A DNA stretch of 64,000 nucleotides from Phlebiopsis flavidoalba (lineage: Eukaryota; Basidiomycota; Agaricomycetes; Polyporales; Phanerochaetaceae), in assembly GCA_035772785.1 (NCBI GenBank), contig JAOCPU010000034.1:62001-126000 (forward strand), in the 5' to 3' direction. Both the position numbers and the translations under genes were made by a program. Of the stretch, positions 24,589 through 36,138 are shown in pieces (the stretch's first letter is position 1; each line of letters opens with the position of its first letter). The notes under the pieces were generated by a model that was not told the DNA's origin, made no database searches, and saw nothing but the letters and a program-made list of their open reading frames with translations.

Positions 24589-25962
24589 CGTAAAGTTGGA
24601 TCGTAGAGTAGTCGTGAAAGTAGTGTGTAGCACCGACGGTGGATAAAGGGGCTGCCACATTTCTTTCTGGACTGCTACATGTTTTTATAGCAGAGGCTGA
24701 CGGCCAAGTGTAGCCGCACGCTGTCGGCTAGAGTATCAGGAGACACTTGGGCACCACGAGGGCGTACGCTCGCACTGAGATTCGCATCTGCGGCAAGTGG
24801 CCTCGACTGGAGCGACTGTCAAAGCTCTTGTGACCTTTGGATCCGGCGGGCTCTGCAGGGCTCGCACTTGCGCATCGCGCTGTGGCATGCTCGACGAGGC
24901 GAGAGAGCCGAGGGCAGTGCGCTGAGCAAAATCGGCGACGATTGGAGGGATATTCCGGTTTATCACGTCGATGTGCACGAGGAGAGTGCCCTTCCAGCCT
25001 CGTCCCGACTCCGCCAGGCCGGAGTACTCTTGCCGGCATTTAGCGCCTCAGCCTTGCGCGCGCTTAGATGCTGGACATGGCGCGCCCTCGAACTTTGTGG
25101 CGGCCTGTTTCAAAAATGTGTAAAATCTACTGACATCCCGAGTGCCACCACAAGAGTGTGATCCTTGGTCTTTCAAACTGTCTATCAGACTCGTGGAGCA
25201 GCCGCACACGACGTAAACTCTCCGAGTGTGGCGGAATCGGCCTGATGTGTGATTGAGTATGAGAGTTTATTGATTGCTCACCAAGAGATGGATTTTCTAA
25301 GCTATCAAAGTAGCAGAGGACTCTGTGTAATGTCTAATCTGGATTGATGTGTAGAAATCTAGGCTCTTTATTGGTGTAGCCACGAAGCGTGTGTTATAAA
25401 AAAGACTCGAGCTGTGCCCGTGGGTTAACGACAATCATAATAAGGTATTTGAAGATAAGTCCCGGATTTGCGAGTAAATATTTAGCCTGGCAACGTTGTT
25501 GCAGACCGTAGGCGCAGGTTTTTCAACTTGACCTATCACATATTACACGCAGCAAGAAGGGGACCCACCGGTTCCCTTTCATTTGAAGTGTGCGAATACA
25601 GTTTTCAAGTCCCATGGCAAATTCACGTCTTTGTAGCGCCGCTGCAGCTCGGAGTTTGTTGATACGAGATCACGCTCTAGAATAGCCTCCTCTGACATTC
25701 CCATGGCGCAGACGAGGCCCGACCCTATATCATGAGGCGAGGCAGAGCTGGCTTGTCCCTATATCCGCCTCACCCTCTGGGTCTGCAATGGTAACCAGCG
25801 TAAAAGCTCCTGTATCTCTCACTTGGTGCGTTATCCCTCCATACTTAAACTTTGCTCATGTGTGCTCTTCCTGACAACTGTTGTCGCTCACCGCACACAA
25901 CACCCGCACCCAAGAACCCGCAGATTACTCATGGGGCGCTCATTGCGTTCGTTCTTGCGGGC
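24589..25962. other. Unassigned stretch between genes
   Basis: GC-rich open frames overlap on both strands at 24728-25161. On the minus strand one reads HIDVINRNIPPIVADFAQRT; on the plus strand another reads SKIGDDWRDIPVYHVDVHEE. Neither matches a known family, and which strand is coding is undecided. From 25200 to 25850 I see nothing but ordinary intergenic sequence. Confidence 0.35.
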
Positions 25963-27409
25963 ATGGATCCGTCGCGTCCAATAGTCCACAAACGCATCGT
26001 AGTCGTCGTCTGCACCCCACAGCGCGCCACCGCTCGCCTCCGCATCTACATGATAGTGGCCCCTCTGCTGCTGGAGTTCAGCAGGCTATACATCGTCTCC
26101 TCGCCAGCGCAAACAAAGGCTCCCCGACGAGATTACATATTGGAAATCATGGGTCCATTTGATTCCAGTCTCTCCCAGCGCCGCTCTTCCCTCTCTGCAT
26201 CCTCACCGGAACGCTCAGCCACTGCCGTCACGCAAGCCCTCATTCGCCATCAACTCTTCCTTCTGTGGGCGTGCAAGACCTGCCGTAGTTGGTACTCGGC
26301 CGGCTGCGAGGTCATGTACGCTTCCCCCCTGCTGGCCACCCGCGCGGAAAATGGAGCTCTTCGAGAGAACTGTCACGCAGTCCCCTCTCTCCGTCGCGCG
26401 GTTTCGTCAAGGCTATCTACGCGCCAATCCGTGTCGAGGGGACTGCCTCCGACACTATTCAGGTTGGGTCGTGGGACGGCGGAGCCTCGCCGCTCAGGCG
26501 CGAGGAACTGGGCACGCATCCTCTCCAAAAACTGCTCGTCCTGCGTGCGCTCACGCTGCGTCACTCGGTGCGCAAGGGCATCGTCTCCTGCGTACCCGTC
26601 ACGCAGGTACTCAAGTCGAAGCGGCTTTCGGGCCAGCTTGAGAGCCTGAGTCTGCATGGCTCAACGCACGAGACACGATCCGCGCCCCAGTTCTGCGTGC
26701 TCCCCGGCCTCTCGGACATGCTCCTCCCGCACCTGCAGGTGCTCTGCTTGCGAGGCATCTACGTCCTTGCCGTCCCTGGGCGGCTGCCCGAGCTTCCCGC
26801 ATTACACACGATGCACCTCGTCGGGAACCATTTACTTTGGGCAGGGCCCGTACTTTGCGGGCGAGCGCCTCCCTGCGCTACGCGCGCTCGAGGTCGTTCG
26901 AACACAAGATCGCAGAGACGTCGGCAGGCCTGCGCGAGCTCTTTGATGAAGCTGCGCTCCAGCAGCTGGAGTACATCCGCGTAATGCAGGACGAACGTTG
27001 TATGGTCGTCACGCGCTCGATTCCGATTTCGACGGCACAGTCCGCCGCATCGTAATCGGCCGTCTCTCTTCGCGCGACCACACCGACCTGGTGTGCTGGC
27101 GATTCCCCGATGCGCTCGAGAGTCTCTCGCTCGTACTCAAGCAGGGCGCTATGGACCATGCGAATGTGTCAGACCTCCGGGATACGCTCGACGCCCGTCA
27201 CGCGGTGCCTTGCACTCAACGACGAGGCGAAGCGGATGAAGGAGCTCGCGATCGTCGCGCACTTGGACAAAATCACGGGCAGCATTGAGGAACCGTGCGC
27301 CGCTGAAGGCAAAGTCCATGCGGACGAGCTGCAGAACCTCTGTGACCGACGGGGAATCCTGTTCCGCATAGACGAACATGGTAAGTGCGCGCTTATGATC
27401 GAGTGCTGA
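25963..27409 (+). CDS. F-box/leucine-rich protein
   Basis: Likely an SCF ubiquitin-ligase adaptor. The F-box core appears around 26110-26330 (RLPDEI, then LEIMG, then LLWACKTCRSWYSAGCEVMY in the next frame), matching the usual pattern of a helix, a Trp/Cys-containing middle and a basic end. Leucine-rich text follows: QLESLSLHGSTH, LLPHLQVLCLRGIYVLAVPG, AALQQLEYIRVMQDERC, and WRFPDALESLSLVLKQGAMD near 27090-27150. The C-terminus ENGKCALMIEC-like tail closes at 27407-27409. Frame breaks are frequent, but the next block always continues the same protein. The start is the first ATG before the F-box and is uncertain. The downstream F-box gene at 28537 has the same orientation and architecture, so the two may be diverged tandem relatives. 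Confidence 0.68.
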
Positions 27410-28536
27410 GTTCCCTGTTGACGCCCCCCGCCCCTAGCTTCTGACGACCTTGATGATAACTCCCCTAACGTGTGCTGAAACGAAACGAAAACGAAACCCC
27501 CGTGGCTGGTACCATTGTATCAAGTACGTATACCTTCCCCCGGTGTGCATCGGTCCCCGACAGCTAACCCACGATATCCCCAGTGCTATACTACTTGCTG
27601 GATGGTATAATGTCTGTACGCTGCTCTGGAACGACTACGACGAGTCTGCATATGACAGTACGAAATTACTCTGACGAATATACCGAGACTATTGATACCC
27701 CGTCATAACTGCACCTTCCCCTGTGTGTCCCTGTGTCCCATGTCCTACGATCGCAGCACCGATGACGCGATCTCCATTGCGCTCGTACGATGCAACGCCA
27801 CAACGCGCGATTGCACTGAGCTGCGAATGCCGCCGCCCCACAAGAAGCAGCCCACGGACCTCCGCAGGCAAAGAGCAGTGGTTCGCGGGCGGCGCTGCCC
27901 ACGCCGTGAGCCGTCAACGGGTGCGTTCTGGGCTCCCACGTTCTGTATAGCCTGGCCAAAAGTCAATCTACGGCCTTATATCTCAGAATCAAGGCCAGGG
28001 GCAGGTGGAGCATCTCGACGAAAATTTTCGGACATGACAGAATCACTCACGTTCCTGCATATGGGGTGTGTCCCGGCGCAGGCATTGGTCGGTGCGGCGT
28101 GTGGGCCCATTTTTGGTTTTTGCCACAGACGTTGCTCCAGCAACCGAGACGTTGTCGTTTGGACCTCTAGACAGGGGCGAGCTAGTGGGACTAGTGGCAA
28201 TGTTACTAGCTAAGGTCTGAAGGTATGTACTGGCGCCTGTCCTGATCACGGAGTTCATGATGAAGTCCAAAATTAAAACCACCGTATGCTCTTCGACTTG
28301 CCTTTGTGCGGTCGCCCATCAGGTTTCTCATTCACATACAGCATGTGCTATTCGAAGCATTGCTGCTTCTCGAGTGTAACACGCTCGAATGGTGAGGGCT
28401 CTCATTCAAGTCGCTATGTTCATTCCATAAAGCTGAGGCCACTTGCTACTAGTTCCTATGACCACAAATCCTCGCGCTGGGTGACTATGGGGCCTGACAG
28501 GCGGGGGCGTCTTGTAACCCTTTCTTCCTATTCGGA
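27410..28536. other. Unassigned stretch with overlapping open frames
   Basis: Long frames overlap on both strands (27692-28213 plus, 27666-27959 and 28043-28282 minus). The Cys-rich minus-strand text around 28060-28200 (APTNACAGTHPICRN) could belong to a secreted protein, but I recognise no family. 27450-27674 has a plus frame with no similarity. No decision is possible from sequence alone. Confidence 0.3.
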
Positions 28537-30153
28537 ATGTCGCTGATCAGCGGCACTATAAGACGTTCGAGCCCCAGCGCGATGTGGCGCACTTCCCGCC
28601 CCCACTACGACCACTACGCCGCCCGCCAGACCATGGACACAAACCGAATGCACAGGAGCGAAACGTTCTCCTTCTTTCCGCGCGACATTCTCAACCTCAA
28701 GTTTGGTCGCGGCGCGCACAAGACGCGCTCGAGTACTTTTGATGCGGACGTTCGACAGCTCCCTCTACCCCAGTCCCCTCGTCCTCGACCCAGCAACCTA
28801 CCCGGGTCCTCTCCCGCATCCCCGCCAGCACCCAGCACCTTCCTCCCGAGATTGTGCTCAACATCCTCGGCTTCGCGCTACCGTCGCTGTACGAGAGCGC
28901 TGTAGGCTTCACGTACAACCCAGACGCATTTTTCGACGAGGTCGGGCGCCGCGCACGATTTTCGCCCGCCGCGTGCTTACTGGCACACAGAAGACCCTGA
29001 AAAATGCCGCGCTGATCTCGCGTGCGGTTGGTACCCGTGCGTGGACCGTGGCCGTGGAGTCTCTCTACAGGTGCCCGTTTCTCGACAACGGAAAGAGCAC
29101 CGCCGCCCTTTCGCGTACTCTCGAGACGGCAGCGCGCGTTGAGGACGCTCGTCAAGGAGGCGTGGATGTTTAACGAGGACGGGCCCAAGCATCTCGGACC
29201 CCTTAGGCACGAAAACGTAGGTGCGACGCGACGCGTTCAGGCGAATTTCACATCGACTCTGCGGACGTATACGTAACCTTCGACATCTTATCGTGTGTAA
29301 CTATAGGGCTTAATGGCGCAGGAAAGCGGCAAGGATTCTACGTTCCCCTCGATAACGTCATGGTATATGGCCTACCTAATCCCCCCACAACGACCACATT
29401 CCGAGCCTGGACGCTATATGGTCCAAGCTTCTTCAATCAACCCTACGACCGGCATCCAAAGCCCCACCAACCTTAATCCGGAGCAGCTCACTAGGCTGTG
29501 CCTGCGTGACATCGGCCCCAGCCCTGCACGCCTCAAATGCGCCTCCTACCTCCCCACCCTTCCTATGTCCACCACCCTGCAGGATCGCCCTGACGAAACA
29601 CGACGACGCGCCCATCGTCTCCTCGGGCACGCTCCCATTCTTGCGTACCCTCGAAGTGTACCGCAAAGGTATCCACGACGACAACACCCTATCGAGACCA
29701 CACGCACTGTCTCGGTCGACGACGCAGGTGCTCGCCAAGCTCGCATGCCTCCACTTTATCGGTCGCGCGATCGAGATAGTGCGCTCTTCCGCCGCTGGGG
29801 CAAACGCAAAACGCCTTTGCTGCCCTGCGCGAGCTCGCCGTTGGTCCCCTGCACCCCGACGAACACTGCGTTCCTCCACAGAGTGGCGTCTCCCCGACGC
29901 GCTGGAGAGCTTGACGGTCGTCGTGCTCCATCATGCTGCCCGCGCCGCCCAAACGGCGGCCAGGAGCCTGAGCACCATCCAGCGATGCGTCTGTGGTGCT
30001 CGGTGCGCTCAGTGCATGTGTGCACCGAAATCGACAGGCGAGTGGCGCTCAAGAAGACTGATTGTACGTTCGGTAACAGCGTTACCGAAGCACGTGATGC
30101 AGGTCGTGGAGGAGCTCGAGGATAAGTGTGCGAGACACAAGTTCGAGTTTTGA
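28537..30153 (+). CDS. F-box domain protein
   Basis: Likely an SCF adaptor. A Ser/Pro-rich N-terminus leads to the F-box (HLPPEIVLNILGFALPSLYE, near 28838-28905). Continuations are NPDAFFDEVGRRARFSPAA, LKNAALISRAW and the block AVESLYRCPFLDNGKSTAAL at about 29050-29110. Leucine-rich pieces follow (LPFLRTLEVYRKGIHDDNTL and VLAKLACLHFIGRAIEIVRS, 29600-29780). The C-terminus VMQVVEELEDKCARHKFEF has its stop at 30151-30153. Frame breaks occur about every 100-200 bases, and pieces alternate between frames while keeping one continuous protein sense. The start is uncertain: ATGs at 28537, 28582 and 28633 are all possible. Orientation is the same as the F-box gene at 25963. Confidence 0.7.
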
Positions 30154-30964
30154 ACTTCATGAGGGCGGTGAGTCCACCAATATGTTTGGATCGAGCGGTG
30201 GCTGATGCTGATGTTCATGTTCAGGTGTTGAGAAATGGATTGACTAGCAGAGCGAACTGGAGGGGGAGCTATCTAGGAGGGCCGAGCCTGTTTCTTTCTT
30301 TCTGTTTGAGTTTGTCATTTTTTTTTTTTGCCATGGTCTCTCCAGTTTGAGTATTCTCTATACCCCTCAGGACTGTTCAGGTATGACTATGTTGTACCCA
30401 TAGTCCAACGATCTTCTGCAGTTAATGTTATCCGATTCTATTGCGAAACATCCGACCTTACCAAATGCTGAACACGAGCCTTCAGTGCGGGACGCGAGAG
30501 CGATTTGGGCTTGGATTTGATCTCTGTATCAATCCTGATGCAACTGAGAAATCTATGGGGATTTAACGCTGTAGGACGTATACTCTGTAGGCCGTTCCAC
30601 GGGGTGTTAAGATGCACAAAAATACGAAGGGATAGCGTTCGCAGCATCCTGCGATGGGTCTACTTATGGTCATTTGTCATCAGTTGAGCAATACGCAAGA
30701 GACATACCCAACGAGATAGGAGCGCATAGTCCTGTCCCAGCAGCATATACGTACCCTTATTCAGAGCGTATAAACGTCTCAAAAGCGAAGGAAGAGGGAC
30801 AATCACTAACGCAAGACACTAACACGTCGTTCCGGGATAACTTCCCTTTCTTGAATGAAGGTGCTGTGGCGTGGCCGGCCCGGGCCGGCATCACGCCGGC
30901 TTGCAACGAGTCGCGAAGAGGTCGGTTTGGATTTTTGCCTTCGCTCTTCACACCTTTGTCTACT
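30154..30964. other. Intergenic region with pyrimidine-rich patch
   Basis: A T-rich patch at about 30290-30330 (TTTCTTTCTTTCTG followed by a T run) is the only notable feature. An open frame beginning at 30674 could be the 5' part of the fucosyltransferase-like gene or its leader. No other gene is supported. Confidence 0.4.
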
Positions 30965-32952
30965 ATGCTTCGGTCTCGTTCATTGCGTCAGAAACTCCCT
31001 CGTACAACAACTGGACAAGCAACGGCGTCCCTGCTTCCAACTCCGAATTGTCCCCCAGAGAAACCAAAACGGCTCTCGACGTGTCAGTTTAACCCGCAGG
31101 TTACCAGTAGCAGTGGCACGATCATCATGGTCCAACCGATCCTACAGACGGCTGCTCATTTTCTTTCTCGCTTGTGCATCTTTTACTTGCTGCCTCTGTT
31201 CTGATGAAGTACTTTGAAATACTACCCACCTTTCGCTCCGACGCGGTCACTTCCACTGGATATACGCGATTTGTTTCCCTTCTCTCGCCCAGCTCAAACA
31301 AAAGGCCCCTGCAACGCAAATCGGGTCATTTCCCTATCGATAATCTTGCTCAAAACGCCTCTTGCCCCAGCAAAACCTGTTGACACACTCGTGATCAAGG
31401 CCGAACGACCCCAAGACTTAAACGAAAAGACCTGTCACGCTGGCCTCCCAATTGATTACTGCCGTTCCAGAAGTCCCTCCCTCTGCAGATGCAACAGTCA
31501 TAGGAGTCACCAACGAGGGAATCGACTCCCAATTTTGCCCTAGTGGACTGCAGTGTCGTATGTTGCTCCCTCTGCTGGATTGGCGAACAGGAGTCGCGCG
31601 GACGCATGCACTTGACTCAGCTAGTACAACTTGCGTCCTCGTTGAATAGAACTCTCGTCCTTCCGAACGTTGGCAAGAGCCGTCTAGGAACCTGTGGAAA
31701 GTGGTCATTTGAGGCCTACTACGATACGGGCAGCATTGCGAGGCAGCTCAAGGAAGTCAGCGGTGGTACGGGTCGTGGGTAATGCTCATGGACGACTTTC
31801 GAACATGGCTCAACATGCGTCCCCGACCATCCACAGGGGCAAATCCTCTTCTTTCAAGAAGACCTGTCGTTGACTCCAGAAAGCCCCCTTACTCGCTAGC
31901 ATCGACGGGCTCAGCCTTTTTGTCGACCACAAGCCCCTAGAGCTTCACCGACCGTCGGCTCAAGAACTCGTATTGTTTGAAAAACAAGTACCGCGGACTC
32001 GCACTAGACGGCTACTACCCTCTATCGATGTATCTCACTGCGCCGGGACCCAACCTTCCCAGCTGTGACCGCTTCGGGCGAGCTCCTGGCAGATCTACTG
32101 AAACATCCAGCCAAACGATTCAGAAATCCATGCATCGCTCTGGCTCAAAGACTCTCGAGTCTTCTGATCAACTATCTCCCTTGGAACCAGAGGTGCTTGT
32201 CGTCCATTGGGATCTCCGTCACATGCCCTTTGCCACCCCCCGCCCTGTTTCCCGCACTCAACTATTCGCAAAAGCTCTGGGTCAATGTCCCAGCGTCTCA
32301 CTTCCGCTCACGGGCCTTACCTAGCCGTCCACTGGCGCATGGAGACACGTCGAGGCATTCATGCTTCCAGATTGCGCCGAAGCATTAGTCGACACGCTAG
32401 GCACACTCCTCGCCGACCCGACCCTGGCAGACGGCATAAGCCGAACGGTATGGTTCGCCACGGACGTGCCGTGGTCGGGGTCAACCACCACACGAAGATG
32501 CGTCGGCACGCAGCCCGGCCACAACGCTCGAACACATTCAAGGCGTTCACGGGACGAACACTTCGAGGCGATTGGTATCCTACAAAAACGGCGTTCGGAA
32601 GTGAAGGACCGTTGAGCGAATGGAAAACTGACGGGTCTGGGCGAGGAAATCCAGAAGCTGAGGGGACTGTGAGAGCAAGCCCGACGAGCTGATTCTCTTT
32701 TTTTTTGTTTTGGCCATGAGATGACATGAAGATGACATGGGATGTTGTGGGAGGATTCGGGGATCTGGGGGATTTGGACAAGACGGTGGCCATGCAATCG
32801 GCGCTATTCGTGAGCGGTGCAAGGGGTTGTGGGAGAGTCAGGTCAGCCATGCCTTCAGATTTCGTTCGATCCAAATTCAACGGTTTGCTAGCTCTTTCAC
32901 CAAACAAATAGTCGACTTCCGAGGTGAGCAGAGAGGTGAGGGCGCGCCCTAG
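30965..32952 (+). CDS. GDP-fucose O-fucosyltransferase-like Golgi enzyme
   Basis: This belongs to a basidiomycete branch of the protein O-fucosyltransferase fold (Pfam 10250 type), glycosyltransferases expected in ER or Golgi. A short basic N-terminus precedes one membrane span, RRLLIFFLACASFTCCLC (31150-31200), giving a type II topology. The donor-binding N-lobe follows: ESRGRMHLTQLVQLASSLNR, TLVLPNVGKSRLGTCGKWSF and DDFRTWLNMRP (31590-31830). The C-lobe has VVHWDLRHMPF, then PYLAVHWRMET (the His-x-Arg signature that binds the nucleotide sugar, near 32320-32345), ALVDTLGTLLADPTLADGI, and RTVWFATDVPW. The end is LDKTVAMQSALFVSGARGCG and SSFTKQIVDFRGEQ, with the stop at 32950-32952. An intron follows SGLQC at 31558. 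The start is uncertain; ATGs upstream to 30674 are possible. Acceptor protein is unknown. Confidence 0.8.
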
Positions 32953-33209
32953 AAATGTAGTAGAGCTTTTCGGATAGCCTTGTAAGGCTGTCCATCGTTC
33001 CGACAATGTGCGATATGGCCATAGCATAAGCAGGGCATGTGAGAGCTCATACTACAATTTTGCGACAAAGAACAACGGAAAGCGAGGTAAAAAAGACATC
33101 CACCGGCATAATATCGTAGGGATCGTCCCAACGGCCCTGCTGCTCCGGCATCCCCGCGCCGCCCCAGTAGCGCAGGTATTGCAGCGGGGCGCAACCATCA
33201 CGCCAACGT

Positions 33210-33762
33210 CTAGTCCCGAGCAGCACCCCGGCCGACACCAGCAAACTGTGGCCGGAACTCGCCAGAGGGACCCTCCTTCTTCCTGTACTCTTCGCGGTCC
33301 GGGCGGGGCGCACGGTAAGCACCCTCGCCACCGGCGCGGATACCAGCAGGGCGGGGAGGACGAGCCGCCTTTTTGTGTGTGGCGGGGAACGATCTCAGCG
33401 GGGAGGTGGAGCCTGATGCAGAGATTAGTTCGCTCGTTGATCGCGCAGAATGAGAAATACACGCACCACTCGCGGAGGTACTCAACGCCCTCGGGGGTAA
33501 GGACGTAGTAGTACCACTGCCAAAGAGAACTGGGTATTCACGAGACCCTTGGAAGTAAGGCTCTGCATGGGCCTTGATAACCTCCAGGTTGGGGACATCG
33601 AGCTCCTCTCCTGCTTCGGCGCGTTGTAGTCCTTCTTGGCGACCAAGACACCCTCTGTAGCGAAACATTCAGTTCAAGGGATTCAAAGCAATTATAATCG
33701 GCGGACGCACCCTTGAAGAGGTTCTCGTAAATGGTGCGCCTGTTCTCCTTGGTAATGATCAT
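33210..33762 (-). CDS. RPS10: 40S ribosomal protein eS10 (RPS10)
   Basis: A small-subunit ribosomal protein placed near the mRNA entry side of the 40S head. Exon 1 reads MIITKENRRTIYENLFK (33762-33711). After an intron at 33710-33655 the protein continues EGVLVAKKDYNAPK, EELDVPNLEVIKA, QSLTSKG, QFSWQWYYYVLTPEGVEYL and REW. A second intron precedes LHLPAEIVPATHKKAARPPR, then the Arg/Gly-rich tail DREEYRKKEG and PQFAGVGRGAARD, with the stop at 33210-33212. Length and order fit full-size eS10. Four resolved frame breaks are all gains (a two-base GA after the EE codons, and single extra C, T and C). Since this gene is essential, they are most simply sequence errors. A pseudogene copy would be the alternative, but introns are retained, so it is not a processed one. 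Confidence 0.95.
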
Positions 33763-34626
33763 GCTGGGCTAGTAGAGTTCGGAGGTCGGTAGCTACGCAA
33801 GTTTAGTAGATTTCAGGGTATTATCACAGACTACTCACTGCGATGAATGCTCGCACTAGTCCGCTGCAACGAGACGGACATAGTCAGCATAGTCTTTCCC
33901 TCACCCTGCAAAGCGCAGATGCCCGTCATCCGCCGCCAACGGCCTGCATCCACCCCGCACAAGTCCACCAGACCGCACAAAACCACCATCGACGGCATCC
34001 GACAGGTCCATAGAATCTACTGGCAGCACTCACGTAGCGTGGGGGGCGAGGGTCCTTCGGAGTGGTCTTGACGGGCGAGCTGAGCGAGAGCTTCGTTGAT
34101 TTAGGGCGTCTAAGCGTCGGGGTATTGTCCCGAAAAGGCAAGCTACCGCCCACGTGGCACACGTGGGACTTACCCAAAGACGCCAGCGAGCGGGAGTTGA
34201 TCGCTGTCCACGACCACTACGTCCAATCCCTGGCTATATAGCGTGTCTTTTGATACACGGAGGCTTGCATATAGTATGACTGTTTGCTAATGTGAAAGGT
34301 ACATGTTTTCTTTCGTCAGACTCCTGCGTCTTCTTTGACATTGAGCGCGTCTTCGACGCGTAATTACTCAATATTTCTTCCAGCCTCTCTGCACCTCTTT
34401 AAGCGCTCTTCTGTCTACCCTCGAGGATTCCCGATGCCACAATGATTATCTCTCGCGGGTAACCCCAAAATATCCCGTTTCTAGTGAGCTCCTGCGTTAC
34501 AAGGCTCTATGTATCTTCAATCAGGCGCTTTTGTCGACACAAGCATGGAAGACCTGTTGCTCGATTTGGGATAATTTGTGAGGTCGGGTTCCTGCTAGGA
34601 TCCATCGCGGTGGGATGCTGGCTGAT
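33763..34626. other. Divergent intergenic region
   Basis: This lies between the 5' ends of RPS10 (-) and the LodB-like gene (+), so both promoters should be here. A TATATAG string occurs near 34235. A 74-codon plus frame at 33847-34071 has no recognisable similarity. Nothing else was identified. Confidence 0.45.
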
Positions 34627-36002
34627 ATGTCGACCGTAGAATACGACGGTGCGTGCCTCTACTTCGAAGTCCGTGCGCCGTCGTCAACTCTCTCCAGTCA
34701 TCGTTGTAGGGGGAGGACCCGCCGGGTGTAGCACTGCGCTTTCGCTTCTACGTTCGAATGATAAGGCATCGGTTCTCGTCATTGACGATGCGGATCCATC
34801 TTTGTTCAAGGTGAGCTTGGTTATCCAAATACTCGCCTCCTCCCTCTACAACATTCGCAGGTCGGAGAGTCTCTCCCATCGGAAGCAACTCGAGTGCTGG
34901 GTTATCTTGATCCGTACATCCCAGACCATCTCCGTGAAGCCGTGCAGCGCGACGAGCATCTTCATTCTGCAGGAAACGCGTCAGCTTGGAAAGGACCTGA
35001 CCTTTACGACAACTTTACCATCACGAAACTTATGGGGTCCTGGGTGGCATTTGGATCGCGCTGTATTTGATGAGACTCTGAGGAGCTGCGTACGCGGGCA
35101 AACAGACGATGAGAAGCCTCAACGTCTTATCAAAGCACGCTGGATGTCTATTGAACAAGTGGCCTCGGAAGTGGAGGGTCCAGGTTCAAGAACAAGCTAC
35201 CGGTGTTACTCGTGACTTTGACTGCTCCTGGGTAGTAGACGCGACGGGTAGAAAAGCATCTGTGGCAAAAAACGGTACGACCTTTGCAGACTTCCATTGT
35301 CTACCACTTATCGTGAGTGTTAGCTGGGTGCCCGGACTGTCAAACGAGACGATCTCATCGCGTTTTACATAATATTCGAGAAAACGGAAGATGATATCCC
35401 GGACAACGACAGTCGCACCGTCATAGAGGCCACTAGATCCGGCTGGTTCTACTCTACACATCTCCCCCGCAAACCGTCGTCTTGTGGTCTACCACACCGA
35501 TGGATCTTCTCCAACGGCCAAGTCTGCTCGCAAACTGACAGACTTTCTCGCCCTACTGCACGAAGAGAGGCACCTCAAATATCTGCTCTTATTGACGGGC
35601 CTCTTTACGAGGTGCTGAACGAACCCGGTGTCAGCTACCCAAAGAGCACTGCCGCGTCTTCGTCCTTTCTCGAGCCCTTTTGGAACGAGACTCAGCGGTG
35701 GGCGGCTATAGGGGATGCAGCTGATGGCGTTTGATCCATTGTCGTCCCAAGGCATGCTGACGGCGCTGAAAACGGGCTCCATCCTCGGCTTAGAGCTGGC
35801 GAGAAGGCTTTCTGCGACAGAACAGTCCGCGTCGCGTCGATGACAGACGGTATTCGAGGTCATCAAGAAGGACTTTGAGGAGAAGAAGGCGTATTATTAC
35901 GGGCAAGTACAACGGTTTGACACTGAATTTTGGCGTAGTAGGCAAAACCATCGGGCACTCCGTGGGTTACTCTCTCGTATCATCGCGATCCTCTCTCAAT
36001 AG
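34627..36002 (+). CDS. lodB-like: LodB-like FAD-dependent monooxygenase
   Basis: A flavoprotein of the tryptophan-halogenase/LodB group. In bacteria LodB is required for forming the cysteine tryptophylquinone (CTQ) cofactor of LodA. Exon 1 is tiny (MSTVEYD); a 49-nt intron follows and the FAD Rossmann motif IVVGGGPAGCSTALSLLRS begins at once. Then come VLVIDDADPSLFK, an intron, GESLPSE, LDRAVFDETLRSC and CSWVVDATGRKAS. SGWFYSTHLP occupies the place where true halogenases have a Trp-x-Trp-x-Ile-Pro motif. Next are GDAA and FDPLSSQGMLTALKTGS (the second FAD motif, near 35715-35790), and the C-terminus KDFEEKKAYYYGQVQRFDTE with the stop at 36000-36002. The start was chosen because it splices in frame to the FAD motif. 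A LodA-like gene lies 8 kb downstream (stop at 43963). Other group members act on other substrates, so the LodB role is an inference from context. Confidence 0.82.
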
Positions 36003-36138
36003 CTTTACAGCCGGACACCTTGGCATGATAGACATCTTGAAATGCTATATCCTCGTTCCATTCGAATTTCAGTGAATACTTTGCGTTACATGCATGACCC
36101 GAATGACTCGACGCCTCTATCAAACAGCTTCACTGAAT

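Noticed and set aside
27692..28213. A 173-codon plus-strand frame
   Set aside because: Equally long frames exist on the opposite strand, composition is Arg/Cys-rich as in shadows, and no domain is recognised, so it was left unassigned.
33210..33762. RPS10 as a processed pseudogene
   Set aside because: Two introns are retained at normal GT-AG sites and the only changes are base gains, so a live gene with sequence errors is more likely.
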